The translations under genes and the position numbers were made by a program. Under the pieces are notes generated by a model, which worked only from the letters and a program-made list of their open reading frames with translations, did no database searches and was not told where the DNA came from. Below, one piece after another: positions 41,508 through 44,154 of a stretch of DNA of 44,154 bases (position 1 is its first letter; each line of letters opens with the position of its first letter). The DNA comes from an uncultured Lachnospiraceae bacterium (lineage in GTDB: Bacteria; Bacillota; Clostridia; Lachnospirales; Lachnospiraceae). The stretch spans positions 1 to 44,154 of the forward strand of contig CAMXPV010000033.1 of the NCBI GenBank assembly GCA_947245585.1, given 5' to 3'.

Positions 41508-42356
41508 ATGAATATTATTTTTGATGTGCTTTGTGATACGTTTATAGATGCCCTCAGGCTTTTGCCGTTTCTCTTCCTGGCTTATCTTGCAATGGAATTT
41601 TTAGAACACTGGACGGGAGGGAAAATGCAGGAGGTTGTGAAAAAGTCCGGAAAGGCCGGCCCGGCAATCGGCAGTCTTCTCGGTGTTTTTCCTCAGTGCG
41701 GATTTTCGGCGGCTGCGGCAAATCTTTATGCGGGCAGAATTATTACGATGGGTACCCTCATTGCTGTGTTCTTATCCACTTCCGACGAGATGCTGCCAAT
41801 TATGATATCTGAGAATGTGCCCCTGCCTATGATGGGAAAGATACTGTTTTTGAAAATGATTTTTGCGCTTGCGGCAGGATTTTTGGTGGATTTTTTCTTC
41901 CGGAAAAGTACGCAGATGCAGATTTCACATCTTTGCGAGCGTCAACACTGCCATTGTGAGAGGGGAATCTGGAGGTCGGCCTTTCATCATACGTGGAAAA
42001 TCTTCTTATATATAGCAGGAGTTTCCCTGATACTGAATTTTGCCATTGCGCTGATCGGAGAAGAGACACTGGCGGCGTTGGTGCAGGGAAGACCGGCTTT
42101 AAGCCTGTTTTTGGCAGCGCTTGTGGGTATGATTCCGAACTGTGCCTCTTCCGTGATCCTCACCCAGCTTTACTTAAGCGGCGTGGTGAACGCGGGCGCG
42201 CTGATGGCGGGGCTCTTGTCGGGCTCCGGTGTGGGTTTTCTGGTGCTGATCCGGGTGAACGAGGACAGGAAGGAGAATTTGCGTATTTTTGCGCTGCTGT
42301 ATGCGATCGGTGTGGGAGTGGGCGCGCTGATACAGATTTTGGGCGTAACTTTTTGA
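41508..42356 (+). CDS. Putative heavy-metal exporter (ArsP_2 / 10TM type)
   Basis: A 282-residue membrane protein with about eight segments. Two halves share a motif: GVFPQCGFSAAAANLYAGR near residue 60 and GMIPNCASSVILTQLYLSG near 205, an inverted repeat each with one cysteine. This fits the permease family annotated as putative heavy-metal exporter ArsP_2 or 'putative manganese transporter'. The loop between the halves has a dense metal-binding patch, HLCERQHCHCERG (near 140-152). The substrate is not proven. The ATG at 41508 follows GGAGGAA at short spacing. No metal regulator gene is adjacent. Confidence 0.78.
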   Translation: MNIIFDVLCDTFIDALRLLPFLFLAYLAMEFLEHWTGGKMQEVVKKSGKAGPAIGSLLGVFPQCGFSAAAANLYAGRIITMGTLIAVFLSTSDEMLPIMISENVPLPMMGKILFLKMIFALAAGFLVDFFFRKSTQMQISHLCERQHCHCERGIWRSAFHHTWKIFLYIAGVSLILNFAIALIGEETLAALVQGRPALSLFLAALVGMIPNCASSVILTQLYLSGVVNAGALMAGLLSGSGVGFLVLIRVNEDRKENLRIFALLYAIGVGVGALIQILGVTF

Positions 42357-42527
42357 CAATGAGAACGAGGCTGTTCATGCTGTGCACGGGCACGTTTATT
42401 TATTCTGACTTTTAAAAATCATTTTTTGACACATTCTATATGCAATATTCCTGAAAAATTTTCCAATTTTATTCCCAAACATAAAAATTGCATAAAAATC
42501 CCCCCATAAAACCAAAATTCCCCACCC

Positions 42528-42555
42528 TTTTGCAAAAATGGGTTTCTGCTATACT
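42528..42555 (+). promoter_or_regulatory. Promoter of the sugar ABC transporter operon
   Basis: An extended -10 box TGCTATACT (TATACT at 42550-42555) with TTTTGC (42528-42533) at 16 bases. Another TTGACA at 42427-42432 has no matching -10 box. The leader of about 25 bases carries AAGGAGGGG. Confidence 0.5.
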
Positions 42556-42585
42556 GAAATTATAGAAACAAGGAGGGGTTAACGG

Positions 42586-44121
42586 ATGAATGAGATTATC
42601 GTCTCTATGGAAAACATATGTAAGACGTTTCCCGGAGTAAAGGCGCTTGATCATGTGAAATTTGAACTGCGCGCAGGGGAAGTCATGGCTCTGTTAGGGG
42701 AAAACGGCGCGGGTAAATCTACGCTGATGAAGGTTTTAAGCGGCGTGTATACGAGGGATGAGGGTTCCCTGAAGATATTCGGCAACGAGTACGGGGACTT
42801 AACGCCGAAGCAGGCACAGGAAGCAGGCGTTGCGATTATTCATCAGGAATTAAATATGTGCCGTCATCTTTCTGTGGCAGAAAATATGTTTCTTGGGCGT
42901 GAAATCAGCAAAGGGCTGTCCCTGAATAATGCAAAAATGGAGGCGGAAGCCAAGAAGATACTGGATGATTTAAAGATTGACATTGATCCCAGGCAGACGG
43001 TGGGTGATCTGCCGGTATCAAAACAGCAGATGGTGGAGATTGCAAAAGCGCTTTCTATCAATGCCAAAATCCTGATTATGGATGAGCCGACTTCCTCGCT
43101 GACGGCAAGGGAGATTGAAGACCTTTTCCGAATTATTAAGAAGTTAAAATCTGAGGGAAAAGGTATTGTATACATATCGCATCGCTTGGAGGAATTGCAG
43201 CACATTGTAGACCGGGTGACAATTATGCGTGACGGCCAGTATATCACCAGTATGGACTTTGGCTCTGTCACCATGGAACAGATTATCAGTTTTATGGTCG
43301 GCCGGGAGATCAAGGAAAAATTCCCGCGGGTGGAGTGTAAAAAGGGGAAAAAGGTATTTGAGGTGAAAAATCTAAATGCCGGAAAAATGGTGCGTGATAT
43401 CAATTTCTCCGTCTATGAAGGTGAAATTGTGGGGTTTGCAGGTCTGATGGGCGCCGGGCGCACGGAAACCACCAGGGCCATTTTCGGGGTTGATCCCAAG
43501 GAGAGCGGTGAGATCTATGTGGATGACAGGGAGGTGGAGATAAAGTGTCCGATGGATGCGATTAAAAACGGTGTTGTGTTGGCGCCGGAGGATCGCAAAA
43601 AGGACGGCCTTTGCACCAAACTGAGCATCAGACACAATCTGGCGCTGCCAAATCTTGATATTGTCTGTAATAAATTAGGCATAATCAACAACGTAAAGGA
43701 GACCAAGCTGTGCAATAAAGCGGTAGAAGAGCTGCGGATTAAGACACCGGGCATAGATGTGGATTCCGGAAATCTGTCCGGCGGCAACCAACAGAAGGTG
43801 GTGGTCGGGAAATGGCTGGCCAGAGATTCCAGAGTGGTCATTTTTGATGAGCCTACAAGGGGAATTGATGTGGGAGCCAAGGTTGAGATTTACAACCTGA
43901 TGAATGAGCTCAAGCAGCAGGGAATCGCCGTGATGTTCGTTTCCTCGGAGATGCCGGAAGTCATGGGAATTGCAGACCGGATTATCGTTATGTGCGACGG
44001 CAGGATTACAGGGGAGGTCATGGCAAAGGATACGACGCAGAATGAGATCCTGACACTGGCGACCACCTTTGAGGACAAGAAAATTAACAGCCTAAGCGGC
44101 AAGCATTCCTATAGAGAATGA
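42586..44121 (+). CDS. Sugar ABC transporter ATPase with two nucleotide domains (RbsA/MglA type)
   Basis: A 511-residue ATPase for import of a monosaccharide such as ribose, galactose or xylose, or of a nucleoside. Domain 1 has Walker A GENGAGKST (about 37-45), the variant signature LPVSKQQMVEIAKAL and Walker B ILIMDEPTSSL. Domain 2 has a degenerate Walker A (AGLMGAGRTE), the signature LSGGNQQKVVVGKWLA and FDEPTRGID. This asymmetry is normal for the RbsA/MglA/XylG family, where only one site hydrolyses ATP. AAGGAGGGG precedes the ATG by seven bases. The permease and binding-protein genes are not in the window; the permease may follow beyond the right edge. The substrate cannot be named. Confidence 0.93.
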   Translation: MNEIIVSMENICKTFPGVKALDHVKFELRAGEVMALLGENGAGKSTLMKVLSGVYTRDEGSLKIFGNEYGDLTPKQAQEAGVAIIHQELNMCRHLSVAENMFLGREISKGLSLNNAKMEAEAKKILDDLKIDIDPRQTVGDLPVSKQQMVEIAKALSINAKILIMDEPTSSLTAREIEDLFRIIKKLKSEGKGIVYISHRLEELQHIVDRVTIMRDGQYITSMDFGSVTMEQIISFMVGREIKEKFPRVECKKGKKVFEVKNLNAGKMVRDINFSVYEGEIVGFAGLMGAGRTETTRAIFGVDPKESGEIYVDDREVEIKCPMDAIKNGVVLAPEDRKKDGLCTKLSIRHNLALPNLDIVCNKLGIINNVKETKLCNKAVEELRIKTPGIDVDSGNLSGGNQQKVVVGKWLARDSRVVIFDEPTRGIDVGAKVEIYNLMNELKQQGIAVMFVSSEMPEVMGIADRIIVMCDGRITGEVMAKDTTQNEILTLATTFEDKKINSLSGKHSYRE

Positions 44122-44154
44122 AAATTGAACTTTGACAAAATAAAATCTCCCCGT

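Overview
The window looks like a chromosomal segment of a low-to-mid GC Bacillota of the class Clostridia, most likely a Lachnospiraceae gut commensal. The grounds are strong GGAGG ribosome binding sites before almost every gene, YARHG lipoproteins, Rpn/PD-(D/E)XK 'transposase-like' genes of the Lachnospiraceae type, paired GHKL/LytTR regulators, a CarD-like regulator, ComFB and an RbsA-type sugar ATPase. No rRNA, tRNA, CRISPR array or intact insertion sequence was seen.

Layout. (1) 1-6.1 kb is an accessory cell-surface island: two paralogous secreted proteins with a D-x-D-N-D-G motif flank a decayed RCC1-type gene, a large lipoprotein built from a tandem duplication with two YARHG motifs, and the scar of an internally deleted Rpn nuclease gene. 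(2) 6.1-11.7 kb holds a DUF1848 protein with a C-terminal CX3CX2C cluster, a histidine kinase, a repeat-rich surface protein on the opposite strand and an OmpR-type response regulator; the kinase and regulator bracket the surface gene. (3) 11.8-14.1 kb holds a GHKL kinase and LytTR regulator, followed by a 14-bp direct repeat, a candidate promoter and a terminator with no convincing gene between them. (4) 14.2-19.3 kb is an S-adenosylhomocysteine salvage cluster: 2-hydroxyacid dehydrogenase, SAH/MTA deaminase, HDOD protein and an archaeal-like AhcY with changed adenine-pocket residues. The set suggests recycling of SAH through S-inosylhomocysteine. (5) 19.5-25.0 kb is mixed: an internally deleted Rpn nuclease, an M18 aminopeptidase, an AAA/DUF4143 ATPase, an AraC-GyrI regulator and a RelB/DinJ-like antitoxin with a PIN toxin.

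(6) 25.1-27.9 kb carries blaI-blaR1-like genes behind a promoter with two operator dyads, but BlaR1 has no penicillin-binding sensor domain and no beta-lactamase gene is near. (7) 27.8-30.2 kb is a minus-strand operon of a degenerate metallo-beta-lactamase-fold protein, a zinc-binding macrodomain ADP-ribosylhydrolase and a class M sirtuin. It lacks the GcvH-L and LplA partners usually linked to that pair. (8) 30.3-37.6 kb is a divergent transport and sensing block: HxlR regulator, ABC exporter, OmpR-type regulator with kinase, and a MacB/Bce-like ATPase with FtsX-type permease. (9) 37.7-44.1 kb holds an orphan CheC-like phosphatase, a CarD-like factor, an ECF sigma factor with its probable anti-sigma partner, ComFB, a heavy-metal exporter and the sugar ABC ATPase at the right edge.

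The most promising material for something new is the three-gene Zn-macro/sirtuin/MBL-like operon facing an HxlR regulator, the SAH-to-SIH salvage cluster, the BlaR1 with a novel sensor domain, and the possible small RNA after the LytTR regulator. All functions are inferred by reading the sequence; no database search was run.
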